The position numbers were made by a program, and so were the translations under genes. From Rhodopirellula sp. (lineage in GTDB: Bacteria; Planctomycetota; Planctomycetia; Pirellulales; Pirellulaceae), in NCBI GenBank assembly GCA_002698965.1, contig PAAT01000165.1, positions 1-46,954 of the forward strand: a stretch of DNA of 46,954 nt. Direction: 5' to 3'. Each line of letters begins with the position of its first letter. Positions within the stretch are counted from its first letter, which is position 1. The notes under the pieces were generated by a model. It worked only from the letters and a program-made list of their open reading frames with translations. It was not told where the DNA came from and ran no database searches. Of the stretch, positions 1-8,271 are shown piece after piece.

Positions 1-281
1 ACTTTCTTCTTGGCAACTTTACGCTTTGGTGCAGCTTTCTTCTTAGCTACCTTCTTCTTAGCTACCTTCTTCTTGGCAACTTTCTTCTTAGCCACCTTCT
101 TCTTAGCTACCTTCTTCTTGGCTACCTTCTTCTTGGCAACTTTCTTCTTGGCAACTTTCTTCTTGGCAACTTTACGCTTTGGTGCAGCTTTCTTCTTAGC
201 TACCTTCTTCTTAGCTACCTTCTTTTTGGCTACCTTCTTTTTGGCTACTCGTTTTTTAGCAGCTGCTTTTTTCTTGGCCAC
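1..281 (-). CDS. Lysine/alanine-rich histone-H1-like protein (3' end outside window)
   Basis: The visible N-terminal 93 residues are almost pure lysine, alanine and valine: [11 protein letters not shown], four VAKKK units, AAPKRK, nine VAKKK units, a second AAPKRK, and a further VAKKK at the window edge. Such tails resemble the C-terminal tail of histone H1 and bacterial H1-like proteins (AlgP, Hc1/Hc2 type) that bind and compact DNA by charge; that role is inference. I chose the GTG at 279-281 because a GGAGGA ribosome binding site lies seven bases before it. The coding DNA is a nearly perfect 15-bp repeat, so unit number could vary without breaking the frame. The opposite strand is also open but gives an implausible Phe/Leu/Ala/Thr repeat, which is a by-product. 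A related protein lies at 28773-29156. Confidence 0.85.
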   Translation of the reverse strand, partial: MAKKKAAAKKRVAKKKVAKKKVAKKKVAKKKAAPKRKVAKKKVAKKKVAKKKVAKKKVAKKKVAKKKVAKKKVAKKKVAKKKAAPKRKVAKKK

Positions 282-561
282 GTTTATGTCCTCCGAAATT
301 TATTCTACGGTGTCTATGTCGCAAGTCGTCGTTTGCAAAAAGTTCGCTACACGTTTGGCAAACAACTGAAATTCCTTCACACTCGCTCACGACTCTGTAT
401 TGAATCGTTAAACAAGTTAAGCTTCAACAATAGTATTTGTAAGCATCATCGGAATTAATGCAATGTTTTTTTAACAATAATATCCCACTCTGCGGAAATC
501 AAAAGGTTTTGTTGAGCGGGTATTAGACGTTACATCGCAAGTTTAATGCAATGCTAGTTTC

Positions 562-1671
562 TCAAAAGTACCGACCATGCATTCGTTGGAGCATCTGATA
601 AGACGAGTAAGCGAGAAAGAAGAACATGATTGCGATGAACATCATGTTCAGTCTCAGGCCGATCAATCCTGCCAGCGCACCGCATACGATCGACAACATC
701 AGCGACTTGCTCACCCCGTCCGGCACGCGACTTAGAACAAATAACTCACGAGCAATCTGACCTCCGTCGAGGGGATAGACGGGAATAAGATTCATCACCG
801 CCCAAAACAATCCGATTTGAATAAAGCCAAAGCAAAAGATCGAAAGGAATTCATTCTGTACTCGGATCGTCCGGAGATGGCCACGTACCACATCTTCCCA
901 AAGGATCAGTTTGTCCGGCCCCCGATCTGCTCGATCCAAGATCCCAAAATACGTTCCGGAGAAGTGATCCAACATTTCGCGAGGAACGAATAATCTGGGG
1001 GTTTTATCTTCGACCGTTTTCCATATCGGCTCAGCAAACTTCGCCATCCCCTCAAGCTCTACTTCGTAATTCATCAACTCGAGTCGCGTAATCAATTCAT
1101 CGTTGTTCTTATCAGCCAATCCCAATACAGCATGACTTGGTTTTGGAAATTGCTGAATGTCATAACACGGTAAAACCGCACCATTGACATCACGAAGATT
1201 TTGAAGGGACCCAACGGGATCAGCTGTCCAGGCTGCAGGAATACCCACAATGCCGGTTAAAAACCCATCTGTTTTCCCCATTCCACGGAGCAACAATATC
1301 AACAGAATAGCGGACAGCATTTGTACTCCAGGCCCCATGGCTGTCACGAATATTTTGGAACCCGAGGAGTATTGTCGACCATAGCCTACATAATTGGAAA
1401 CCGAATCGGGTACCGCCAGACCGCCGAAGTGATAGAGAACAACATGTGACTGAATGCCGCACTTACGGAAAGCTAATGCATGTCCCATTTCATGAATCAA
1501 AATAGAAAGGAATATTGCCAAAGCAAACCCCAGAACAGGAAGTGGCTCTCGCCCGGCCGGCAGGCTAAGTATTGCAGCAATGGCCCAAAATCCGGGATGC
1601 ACTCGGACCGGTATCCCGAAACAACGAAAAGCCAGATCGAAATCAGTTCTGTTTGGTTCACCTAATAACAA
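562..1671 (-). CDS. Site-2 protease family (M50) membrane metalloprotease with embedded EF-hand
   Basis: 369 residues. The zinc motif HEMGH (60-64) lies in an N-terminal membrane segment, and the second family motif N-x-x-P-x-x-P-L-D-G-G (294-304) lies in a later one; together they identify an intramembrane site-2 protease of the M50 family. About 150 residues lie between the halves. They contain a textbook EF-hand loop at 187-198 (D, N, D at positions 1, 3, 5; I at 8; E at 12) and a weaker second candidate at 249-260, so calcium may tune the enzyme (inference). The C-terminus has two further hydrophobic segments. The start is TTG, with AGGGA seven bases upstream. It lies 58 bp behind lpxB on the same strand and could be cotranscribed. 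The substrate is unknown; sigma-factor release and envelope stress are typical roles of the family. Confidence 0.9.
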   Translation of the reverse strand: MLLGEPNRTDFDLAFRCFGIPVRVHPGFWAIAAILSLPAGREPLPVLGFALAIFLSILIHEMGHALAFRKCGIQSHVVLYHFGGLAVPDSVSNYVGYGRQYSSGSKIFVTAMGPGVQMLSAILLILLLRGMGKTDGFLTGIVGIPAAWTADPVGSLQNLRDVNGAVLPCYDIQQFPKPSHAVLGLADKNNDELITRLELMNYEVELEGMAKFAEPIWKTVEDKTPRLFVPREMLDHFSGTYFGILDRADRGPDKLILWEDVVRGHLRTIRVQNEFLSIFCFGFIQIGLFWAVMNLIPVYPLDGGQIARELFVLSRVPDGVSKSLMLSIVCGALAGLIGLRLNMMFIAIMFFFLAYSSYQMLQRMHGRYF

Positions 1672-1729
1672 TTGAGAATCCCTTGTTTACCTTGCAAACG
1701 CATACCGCAGAAAACTCAGCATCTGCCTA

Positions 1730-2944
1730 TTAGGCCGCAGACTTGGTTGCGGTAAGTGTCTTTCCGGTCAAAGACTCCATTATAAAGACTGCAGCTCGCT
1801 GTGAAGCACCGGGATGCCCGTACATTTCTGACAATATTGACAATTGAGCAACGCTTTCGTCATAGCTTTCTGAATCACTGAGCCACTGAATCACATGTCC
1901 AGCAATTTCCGCCGACTTATCCGTACACGTGGGGTATTCCGGCATCGGGATATCTTCACCATCTGGGTCATCCGGATGCCAGTCACGTTCGAGTGGTACA
2001 AATGGCTGGGAAGACGCGATAAGGTTCACCAAGGTGATATAGCGAACATTTACCATGAACTTTGCATACTTATAAAGCAACTTACTCATGTGATATAACA
2101 CGACCGTTGGCTTTTGATAATACATCAATTCCAGCGATACACTTCCTGAACAGGCCATGCAACAATCGGCTGCCTGCATAAGTTCGGGGGTGCGACTCGT
2201 GTAAACTTCAATATTGAGATCAGCAGCAGCAATCTGTTCCCGGGCAAATTCTGCCTGCGACTCCTTGAACGCCGCCACCGCAAAACGAACATCCGGCACA
2301 CGCTCTTCAATCTGTTCAACGGCTTTCAAAAACCACGGCAACTGGCTCTCAACTTCCTGTGTGCGAGAACCTGGCAGAATCGTAACTAGCGGCCCTTTGC
2401 CATTTTGCATCGCCTCTATAAACGTACTATCAGCTTGATGGGAAACCAATTCGTCAAAAAATGGGTGCCCTACATATTTAGCGTCACATCCGCGATCACG
2501 GTACCACTTCTCTTCGAACGGTAATTTGCACAATGCATAGCTGACATTACGCCGCATTTTGCGTATTCGCCATGGCGCCCAGGCCCAGAGTTGAGGAACC
2601 CCATAATAATAAACTGGAATCCCGTGGCGACGTGCACGTTTAGCAATAGCCCAATTGAAACCGGGGTAATCAATCAGGACTACAGCATCAACCTCGTTGT
2701 CTTTAAAGTACCTCTCTGCCTGACGAGCAAATGCAAAGAACTTATGCAGATTCAATAACACTCGTACAAAGAACATCACGGCAAACTGAGTCAGGTCAAA
2801 CAGGAGCTTGCAGCCCACTTCTTGCATGCGCGGACCACCAAAACCGACACATTCAATGTCCGGATCATGACGTTTCAATTCCTGAATCAGATTGGAACCG
2901 TGCAAGTCACCGCTCGGCTCACCAACTGAAAAGAAGATCCTCAT
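1730..2944 (-). CDS. lpxB: Lipid-A-disaccharide synthase LpxB
   Basis: 404 residues. LpxB is a GT19 glycosyltransferase that joins UDP-2,3-diacylglucosamine to lipid X, giving the disaccharide core of lipid A at the inner face of the cytoplasmic membrane. The N-terminus shows the family signature SVGEPSGDLHG (4-14). Other conserved stretches include GFGGPRMQEVG, the YYGVPQLWAWAPWR region, LPGSRTQEV and the CSGSVSLELM motif near the donor site. I start at the ATG at 2944 (MRIFFSVGEPSGD), which matches the usual N-terminus of the family; an in-frame ATG at 2977 would add 11 residues without a ribosome binding site. The C-terminus carries an extra acidic, proline-rich stretch (around residues 330-350) and is a little longer than in proteobacteria. 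It supports an outer membrane with lipid A. Confidence 0.94.
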   Translation of the reverse strand: MRIFFSVGEPSGDLHGSNLIQELKRHDPDIECVGFGGPRMQEVGCKLLFDLTQFAVMFFVRVLLNLHKFFAFARQAERYFKDNEVDAVVLIDYPGFNWAIAKRARRHGIPVYYYGVPQLWAWAPWRIRKMRRNVSYALCKLPFEEKWYRDRGCDAKYVGHPFFDELVSHQADSTFIEAMQNGKGPLVTILPGSRTQEVESQLPWFLKAVEQIEERVPDVRFAVAAFKESQAEFAREQIAAADLNIEVYTSRTPELMQAADCCMACSGSVSLELMYYQKPTVVLYHMSKLLYKYAKFMVNVRYITLVNLIASSQPFVPLERDWHPDDPDGEDIPMPEYPTCTDKSAEIAGHVIQWLSDSESYDESVAQLSILSEMYGHPGASQRAAVFIMESLTGKTLTATKSAA

Positions 2945-3134
2945 AACCTGTCTCACTACCTTTACTATTGCCAACATGAAGCTGGAGAAATTCTGTCACA
3001 AATTATCAACAAAACGTCAGCATGGTGGTATAGCAGATTTAAATTTCAGCACCGGTTTGGAGTACCGCCGCGGCATTATTCAATGTTAAGATGCCAGTTT
3101 GCAATCATTCACTCCCACGAAGCAACTATCCCTA

Positions 3135-4154
3135 ATGACCAGACTTATACAACGCTTTCTGCTCATCTGGCTATCGTTACTCTCACTCACAGCGTATTAC
3201 TGGCCCAGCTTTGGAATTGAATTCGATCCTTTCGAACACACCGCCAAAAACTCATTACCTTATCTAATCATCGTGACGATGTTCGGCGTCGGCTGGATGC
3301 TTCCTATTGACGAGATCAGAAAGGTCGCTTCGCAATGGCCAAAAGTTATAGGTGGAACTTTTACACAATTTCTCGTCATGCCCTTACTGGCATTAGGAGT
3401 TGGGCTGGCCTTTGGGCTTTCGGGGGAAAACTTGGTCGGTGTCATTCTTGTTGGCTGTGTACCGGGAGCAATGGCCTCTAACGTCCTCACGATAGTCTCA
3501 AAAGGTAATGCAAGTTACAGCGTCAGCCTAACTACGTTAGCGACCATCCTGTCACCAATCGCCGTTCCGACCATGCTGGCAATATCCGCTTCGGTAGTTG
3601 ACCAATCTACACGCGAGATAATTGAAAGTGCGAGCAACGATTCGGGCAGCATTTATCTAGACTCAGCTGTTAAATTACTTAAATGGGTCGTCCTACCGGT
3701 CATTGCCGGATTCACCATGGGACGCTTACTCCCTCAATATGAATCTCAGGCAAAAACCATCGGTTCTAATATGGCCAACCTGGCCATTCTTTTAATTGTT
3801 GCCGCAGTCATTGGCATTTCGCGTGACGATTTGGCCGCACTACCGATGATGGTATTTGGCTGTTTGTTACTAATCAACATTCTGGGATATCTCAGCGGAT
3901 TTACCGGGGGCTCTTTCATGCGATTAACCCATCCCATGAAGCGTGCTCTGACACTTGAAGTGGGGATGCAAAACGCCGGGCTTGGTGCCACATTAGCTAC
4001 CCAACTATTCACCACGGATTCAAGTGTCGCCATTGCACCGGCCTTCTATACTTTTTTCTGCATGTTTACGGGCACTATTCTGGCATGGTACTGGAACTCT
4101 AGACCGGTCCCTGAACACGGGCCGCAAGAGGTTTCGCACCATCAGCATGGCTAA
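3135..4154 (+). CDS. Bile acid:sodium symporter (BASS) family transporter
   Basis: 339 residues with about nine or ten hydrophobic segments and the SBF/BASS family pattern. This includes MLPIDEIRKV near the first helices, the GCVPGAMASNVLTIVSKGNA region (a conserved crossover helix near the substrate site), and LEVGMQNAGLGATLA in the second half. The family moves organic anions such as bile acids, pantothenate or keto acids with sodium; the substrate here cannot be told. I use the ATG at 3135; a TTG at 3099 in the same frame would add 12 residues and neither has a clear ribosome binding site. It is divergent from lpxB, and its stop codon overlaps the start of the following MFS gene by 8 bp, suggesting translational coupling. 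Confidence 0.88.
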   Translation: MTRLIQRFLLIWLSLLSLTAYYWPSFGIEFDPFEHTAKNSLPYLIIVTMFGVGWMLPIDEIRKVASQWPKVIGGTFTQFLVMPLLALGVGLAFGLSGENLVGVILVGCVPGAMASNVLTIVSKGNASYSVSLTTLATILSPIAVPTMLAISASVVDQSTREIIESASNDSGSIYLDSAVKLLKWVVLPVIAGFTMGRLLPQYESQAKTIGSNMANLAILLIVAAVIGISRDDLAALPMMVFGCLLLINILGYLSGFTGGSFMRLTHPMKRALTLEVGMQNAGLGATLATQLFTTDSSVAIAPAFYTFFCMFTGTILAWYWNSRPVPEHGPQEVSHHQHG

Positions 4155-5442
4155 GTCATCTAAGGCAATCATTCACGACATTCCGGAAGCCGCTGCGGCA
4201 CCCGAAGTTCAGCGTCATAATTTTCTGGTGATGGCGTTCTATCAGATCACGCTACGATGTGGCTGGATTTTCAAAACTGAGAGTATCGTAATGCCTGCAT
4301 TTCTGGATGCTTTAGGTGTATCAGCCTGGGTAAGAGGTTTCCTGCCATTATTCAATCGGTTCGGCCAAAGCGTGCCTCCGATGCTGCTTTCTTCAGACGT
4401 ACGAGGAGCGCAGCACAAGAAAACCATCGTATCGCTAACCATGTTTTTGCTTGCGGTCTGTTTTCTTGCCATTGCATTCATCTGGAACCTATCGGCAAAT
4501 GCCTGGTGGATGCCTGTCATCTTCCTGCTGATCTATGGGTTATTCTTTATGATCGTTGGCGTCCATAATCTTGCTGCCCGAGCCGTTCAGGGAAAGCTCA
4601 TCCGAGCGAATCGCCGTGGCCGACTTATGATGGTTGGGAATGTTATCGGAGCCCTAGCCTCAGTCAGTCTAGCCTATTGGCTGTTTCCTCAATGGTTACC
4701 CGCAGAAGGTCCGCATAACTTTTTCGGGCTATTTGCTTTTGCGGCTGGCATGTTTGTTGTTTCAGCTTTCGTTGCTATGGTCGTCATTGAACCTGAAGAC
4801 CATCATCTTAGGGCAACAAACCGCCTTCATAATGCGTGGCAAGATGCAAAACGTACTTTTCGGGAAGACCCGCGATTTCGTCGTATTGCATTAGTCGGAG
4901 CCTTCACTAATACATCGATTATGTTGTTTCCACACTACCAACCAATCGCCAAAGAATACCTCGAAATGTCGCTCGACAATCTCATGCCTTGGGTAATCGC
5001 TCAAAATCTCGGAATGGCAGCTTTCAGCATGGTCTTAGGCCCCATCGCCGACCTGCGAGGAAACCGAACTGTCCTCAGGTTGCTTCTGATTGTCATGATT
5101 GCCACCCCGCTACTAACCCTCTTTCTAATAAACCAGCCGACCTGGGGTGGTGACTACTTCTGGATCATTTTTGTTCTGGTGGGGATGACTCCATTTTCAA
5201 TCGGTATCCTATCCAACTACACATTAGAGTTAACGGAAACAGACAACCATCCAAGGTACCTGGCGACACTGGGACTCGTCGTGGCGATTCCAGCAGTCCT
5301 CTCACCACTGGTCAGTTATTCCATGGACTACTTTGAATCCCCCACACCGCTGTTCACTGCCGTTTCCATACTGCTGGTCTTCGCCTGGCTGCTTACATTT
5401 CGAATACCCGAACCACGCTTCGGTGAAAGCTTACCGGAGTAG
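4147..5442 (+). CDS. Major facilitator superfamily transporter
   Basis: 431 residues, hydrophobic throughout, with roughly eleven or twelve predicted membrane helices and a basic cytoplasmic loop after the first six-helix half (LIRANRRGRLMMVG and the following helices), typical of MFS permeases. The second half begins after a polar loop around residues 210-250 (EDHHLRATNR, DAKRTFREDPRFRR). The start is the ATG at 4147, inside the end of the BASS gene (ATGGCTAA overlap), so the two are likely translated together. An earlier ATG at 4024 would put 41 extra residues wholly inside the neighbour and is unlikely. No substrate-specific motif was recognised. The last 12 bases overlap the tail of the convergent CYTH gene. 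Confidence 0.82.
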   Translation: MAKSSKAIIHDIPEAAAAPEVQRHNFLVMAFYQITLRCGWIFKTESIVMPAFLDALGVSAWVRGFLPLFNRFGQSVPPMLLSSDVRGAQHKKTIVSLTMFLLAVCFLAIAFIWNLSANAWWMPVIFLLIYGLFFMIVGVHNLAARAVQGKLIRANRRGRLMMVGNVIGALASVSLAYWLFPQWLPAEGPHNFFGLFAFAAGMFVVSAFVAMVVIEPEDHHLRATNRLHNAWQDAKRTFREDPRFRRIALVGAFTNTSIMLFPHYQPIAKEYLEMSLDNLMPWVIAQNLGMAAFSMVLGPIADLRGNRTVLRLLLIVMIATPLLTLFLINQPTWGGDYFWIIFVLVGMTPFSIGILSNYTLELTETDNHPRYLATLGLVVAIPAVLSPLVSYSMDYFESPTPLFTAVSILLVFAWLLTFRIPEPRFGESLPE

Positions 5443-5976
5443 CATATCCAGATAACCGGTCGTGATGCTCTCCCCCAGCCCAAGTGACGCAGAAAGTTGT
5501 GTCAAGAGCGCGGTGGCAGAGTCCAAATCATCTTCAGCGACCACCAGTTCGAATTCCACAAACTTACCCAGACCCTGAATCTCATCAAACGCCACGACGA
5601 CTTCCTGTTGCTGAAAACTTAACATTCCTTTTCTTCGTTGCTTCACCACGCTGTGGACGTATGTGAAGCCGAGAGTCAAAAGAAACTGTTTCAGTGCATT
5701 GCCGTCAGTACCAGGATTAGCAACCTGCAATTCCAATTCCTGTCTCGTTTTGGTGGTCGAATCAATGCGTGGACCTTTGTAAGTGAACATTGCCTCGGAG
5801 CCATCTAAACGCACACGCAAGGCTTCGTCCGTTTCTGCAAAGTCTCGAAGCGGGTGATTGAAATAAGCATCTTCCTGACACACTGTCTCTCGCCAGCAAA
5901 TACCCAAATCTTCAAGTTGATCGAGTAATGCTGCCTCGTGGATCACTCGGAACTTCTGTTCAACTTCGTAATTCAT
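5431..5976 (-). CDS. CYTH-domain protein (class IV adenylate cyclase / thiamine triphosphatase fold)
   Basis: 181 residues, a full-length CYTH tunnel-fold domain. The signature E-x-E-x-K is at 4-8 (EVEQK). Further metal- and phosphate-binding residues of the fold follow: LRVR in the second strand, TYKGP, RQELELQV, KFVEFELVV and a C-terminal GYLDMLL. The family hydrolyses or cyclises triphosphorylated compounds: ThTP, inorganic triphosphate or ATP. The gene starts 22 bp downstream of the thiamine phosphate synthase gene on the same strand, so a thiamine triphosphatase or related clean-up role is an attractive inference, but the motif alone does not separate this from CyaB-type adenylate cyclase or a triphosphatase. 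The 3' end overlaps the convergent MFS gene by 12 bp. Confidence 0.88.
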   Translation of the reverse strand: MNYEVEQKFRVIHEAALLDQLEDLGICWRETVCQEDAYFNHPLRDFAETDEALRVRLDGSEAMFTYKGPRIDSTTKTRQELELQVANPGTDGNALKQFLLTLGFTYVHSVVKQRRKGMLSFQQQEVVVAFDEIQGLGKFVEFELVVAEDDLDSATALLTQLSASLGLGESITTGYLDMLLR

Positions 5977-5998
5977 AGGGGCTTATAGCTTCCCGCTA

Positions 5999-7081
5999 TC
6001 AATCAGCAGAGGCTAATTGATAGCGAGCCATGGTGGTTTTTAGAGTTTTAATAATGCTGCGATGATCATTATTCGGGCCTATACAACCAGAAACTGCCAC
6101 TCGGCTAAAACCAGCTTCGGCAATCTTGTGGATATTGTCTTTATCAATACCGCCAATGGCAAAAGCTGGCAATGAACAATTCGATGCTACCCAGGTAAGA
6201 AAATCCAGCCCTGGAAAATCACTAAAATCTTTCGTTGTTGAGGGAAACGTTGGGCCACATCCGATGTAATCAGCACCATCCCGAATAGCTTGCTCGACCT
6301 GTTCCGTATGGTGAGTCGAAATTCCTATTAGAAATTGGTTTCCCAGTAATTGGCGAGCATCCTGAAGCGAAATTTCAGTCTGTCCTAAATGAACCCCATC
6401 CGCTCTGGACATACGACAAATATCCGGACGGTCGTTCACGATCATGAGCACAAGTCGTCCGGAACGTTCGATCTCTCCATCGATTAGCTTTCGCAAATGC
6501 CGGGCTCTTTCTAATAACGTCTTATCATCGAGTTGTTTGTCTCGTAATTGAATGACATCGATACCCGCCAGTAGCAAAGATCTTACATGACTCTCAAACT
6601 CAGATAGCGTTGCGCCACCTGGTACCAACCCGTAAATGGTAAGCGTTTCAAAGGTATCGTTGGCTACTGCCTGAGCTACCAAACATTTTTCCAAATCATA
6701 AGTCTGATACCTCAGCTTCTCAAAAGCACAGCCGACTTCTGCATCAAAGATTTTGCCATATTCTTCCAATGATCGCAGGGATTGCTTCAATCTCCCGAAA
6801 GAAGCTAAAACAACATGGGAAACGTCTTTCCGTTCGTACTCGGATGCAGTCGTTACATGACGGCCCACATCTCCGACAGAATCCCTAGCGAGAATACGCT
6901 CCACTAACGGCAGATCCTCCGCTAACTCCTGCAAGTCATGACGCATCTGCTTGAGCGTTTCGGTCCGAGGGCGATCAGCAATAATAAACCGAGTGTATTC
7001 CTCGATGGTACGCATCGCTTCCATCGAGCGATTGAGGTTCGCGTCTATGATCCTCAACACTTTGCTTTGCTCATCAGTCAT
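5999..7081 (-). CDS. thiE: Thiamine phosphate synthase with N-terminal ThiD2-like domain
   Basis: 360 residues, about 145 more than a plain ThiE. The C-terminal TIM barrel (about 148-355) has the ThiE signatures: IQLRDK, MIVNDRPDI, GVHLGQ, the pyrophosphate-binding GCGPTFPSTTK loop and FAIGGI. It joins HMP-pyrophosphate to thiazole phosphate. The N-terminal part (RIIDANLNRSMEAMRTIEEY onward) is helical and looks like the domain fused to ThiE in cyanobacteria, Aquifex and others. From memory this is the ThiD2 family, reported as an HMP-phosphate kinase; if so, one polypeptide does two successive steps. ATG start with AGGA nine bases upstream. No TPP riboswitch core was seen in the upstream 335 bp. 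It is followed by the CYTH gene. Confidence 0.92.
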   Translation of the reverse strand: MTDEQSKVLRIIDANLNRSMEAMRTIEEYTRFIIADRPRTETLKQMRHDLQELAEDLPLVERILARDSVGDVGRHVTTASEYERKDVSHVVLASFGRLKQSLRSLEEYGKIFDAEVGCAFEKLRYQTYDLEKCLVAQAVANDTFETLTIYGLVPGGATLSEFESHVRSLLLAGIDVIQLRDKQLDDKTLLERARHLRKLIDGEIERSGRLVLMIVNDRPDICRMSRADGVHLGQTEISLQDARQLLGNQFLIGISTHHTEQVEQAIRDGADYIGCGPTFPSTTKDFSDFPGLDFLTWVASNCSLPAFAIGGIDKDNIHKIAEAGFSRVAVSGCIGPNNDHRSIIKTLKTTMARYQLASAD

Positions 7082-7416
7082 GAATGAGTATCCTGGTAGC
7101 TACATCGAAAAACAGCCTTGTCACCGGTTTTGGAACGGTGTTTGCATTAACTAATAGTCTAGTGATGAGATGATCGTTTGACCATTTATGGCAGCCTATT
7201 TCAGCTGAAAAGCAGCTTGTTTGAGGTAGCCAACCTGCCAAATTGTCAGTTGCATCGATCTTCCTGGCTATCCGGAGGAATCTAGCAGCAAAAGGTTCTC
7301 AGGAATCGAATAAGGAAATAACTGTGGTTGTCGAAAATGTTGGAAAACATCTAGAATCCAGCATGACGACATACAAGCCCTGTGCCCTTACTATTTTAGA
7401 AGGTTAAGAACGCCTG
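7082..7416. other. Divergent intergenic region, thiE / TPR membrane protein
   Basis: A 335-bp gap between divergent genes, presumably holding both promoters. I looked for the TPP riboswitch core (CTGAGA, ACCTGATCTGGAT) on the thiE strand and did not find it. No convincing sigma-70 pair, tRNA, repeat or conserved small reading frame stands out. A weak AAGG lies about 14 bases before the plus-strand ATG at 7417. Confidence 0.5.
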
Positions 7417-8112
7417 ATGAAACACTTGAAGTGGATCACCTGTATTTGGCCCGGATTATCCAGACTCTGGCTTCATGGTCAGTGGACGGGATTGGCGATT
7501 GCTGCTGGATTTGGTGTCATTTTCAATTTGGCAATCATCCTCGAATTCCAACTTGCCGGTGAGGTGTATGAAAGCGTCCAGGCAGCAAGCTTGTTAGTCG
7601 CTTTAGCTTTCTGGATTGGCGGATGCCTTGACGGTATTATTGTGACGGTTTTTTACCGTCGTCAGAAAAAGTTGAGCCAGCAACGTCATAGCGAAGTCAT
7701 TGATACCACTAAAGTTGCGGATGACTCGGAGAATTTGGCAAACATTAACGATGGGAAAAAACTTGATGATTCTTCCGACGCCGTCGAAGAATTCACCCCA
7801 GAGTCGTCCCAAACCATCACAGATGACTTGTTCATCCAAGCACGAAACCAATACTTAAAAGGCAACTGGCTAAAGTGTGAAATACTGTTGGACAGTGCAT
7901 TAGAAGAATTCCCGGGAGACTTAGAGTCCCGTTTACTCCTGATTTCGCTACTACGCTTAACAAAACGTTACGAAGATGCTTTAGTGGAGATCACTCAATT
8001 CCAGAAATGGGATGGAGCGGAGAAATGGGATTTCGAAATCACGCGGGAGGTGGAGTTGCTTGATAGAATTCTCTCCAAATTGGAGGATTCTGAGATAACC
8101 CAGGCAGCATAG
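7417..8112 (+). CDS. Small membrane protein with C-terminal TPR-like region
   Basis: 231 residues, function not recognised. Two hydrophobic segments (about residues 24-48 and 57-80) are followed by basic residues (YRRQKK), a polar acidic linker (about 90-135, rich in D and S), and a helical C-terminal part (about 135-225). The latter reads like tetratricopeptide repeats (LFIQARNQYLKGNWLKCEILL, LESRLLLISLLRLTKRYEDAL). The likely topology is a membrane-anchored protein with a cytoplasmic TPR domain for protein contacts. It lies 159 bp upstream of clpC on the same strand; a shared transcript is possible but not shown. I recognise no catalytic motif. Confidence 0.75.
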   Translation: MKHLKWITCIWPGLSRLWLHGQWTGLAIAAGFGVIFNLAIILEFQLAGEVYESVQAASLLVALAFWIGGCLDGIIVTVFYRRQKKLSQQRHSEVIDTTKVADDSENLANINDGKKLDDSSDAVEEFTPESSQTITDDLFIQARNQYLKGNWLKCEILLDSALEEFPGDLESRLLLISLLRLTKRYEDALVEITQFQKWDGAEKWDFEITREVELLDRILSKLEDSEITQAA

Positions 8113-8271
8113 TTAGATAAATAGGAAAAAGACTGCCCCCCTGAAAGGTGGTGTGGTATCCCTCAAAATGCAAATTACGGTTATGTTGGATAGATAAGAG
8201 TTTGTGTTCTGCGTGTACCTTTGGTAGTTACGAAGTACAGCATGAGACAAGAGCGAGTTTAGGAGTCACCT

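Noticed and set aside
1..280. CRISPR-like short tandem repeat
   Set aside because: Repeats are 15 bp, contiguous and coding, with no spacers.
10..369. Plus-strand open frame with FLAT-type repeat
   Set aside because: It is the complement of the VAKKK repeat; the minus strand has a good ribosome binding site and a sensible histone-like product.
420..560. Possible terminator behind the site-2 protease
   Set aside because: CCCaCTC/GAGcGGG stem is short, mismatched, has a 23-base loop and no clear T run at the right place.
7082..7416. TPP riboswitch ahead of thiE
   Set aside because: Neither of the conserved riboswitch core motifs was found on the minus strand.
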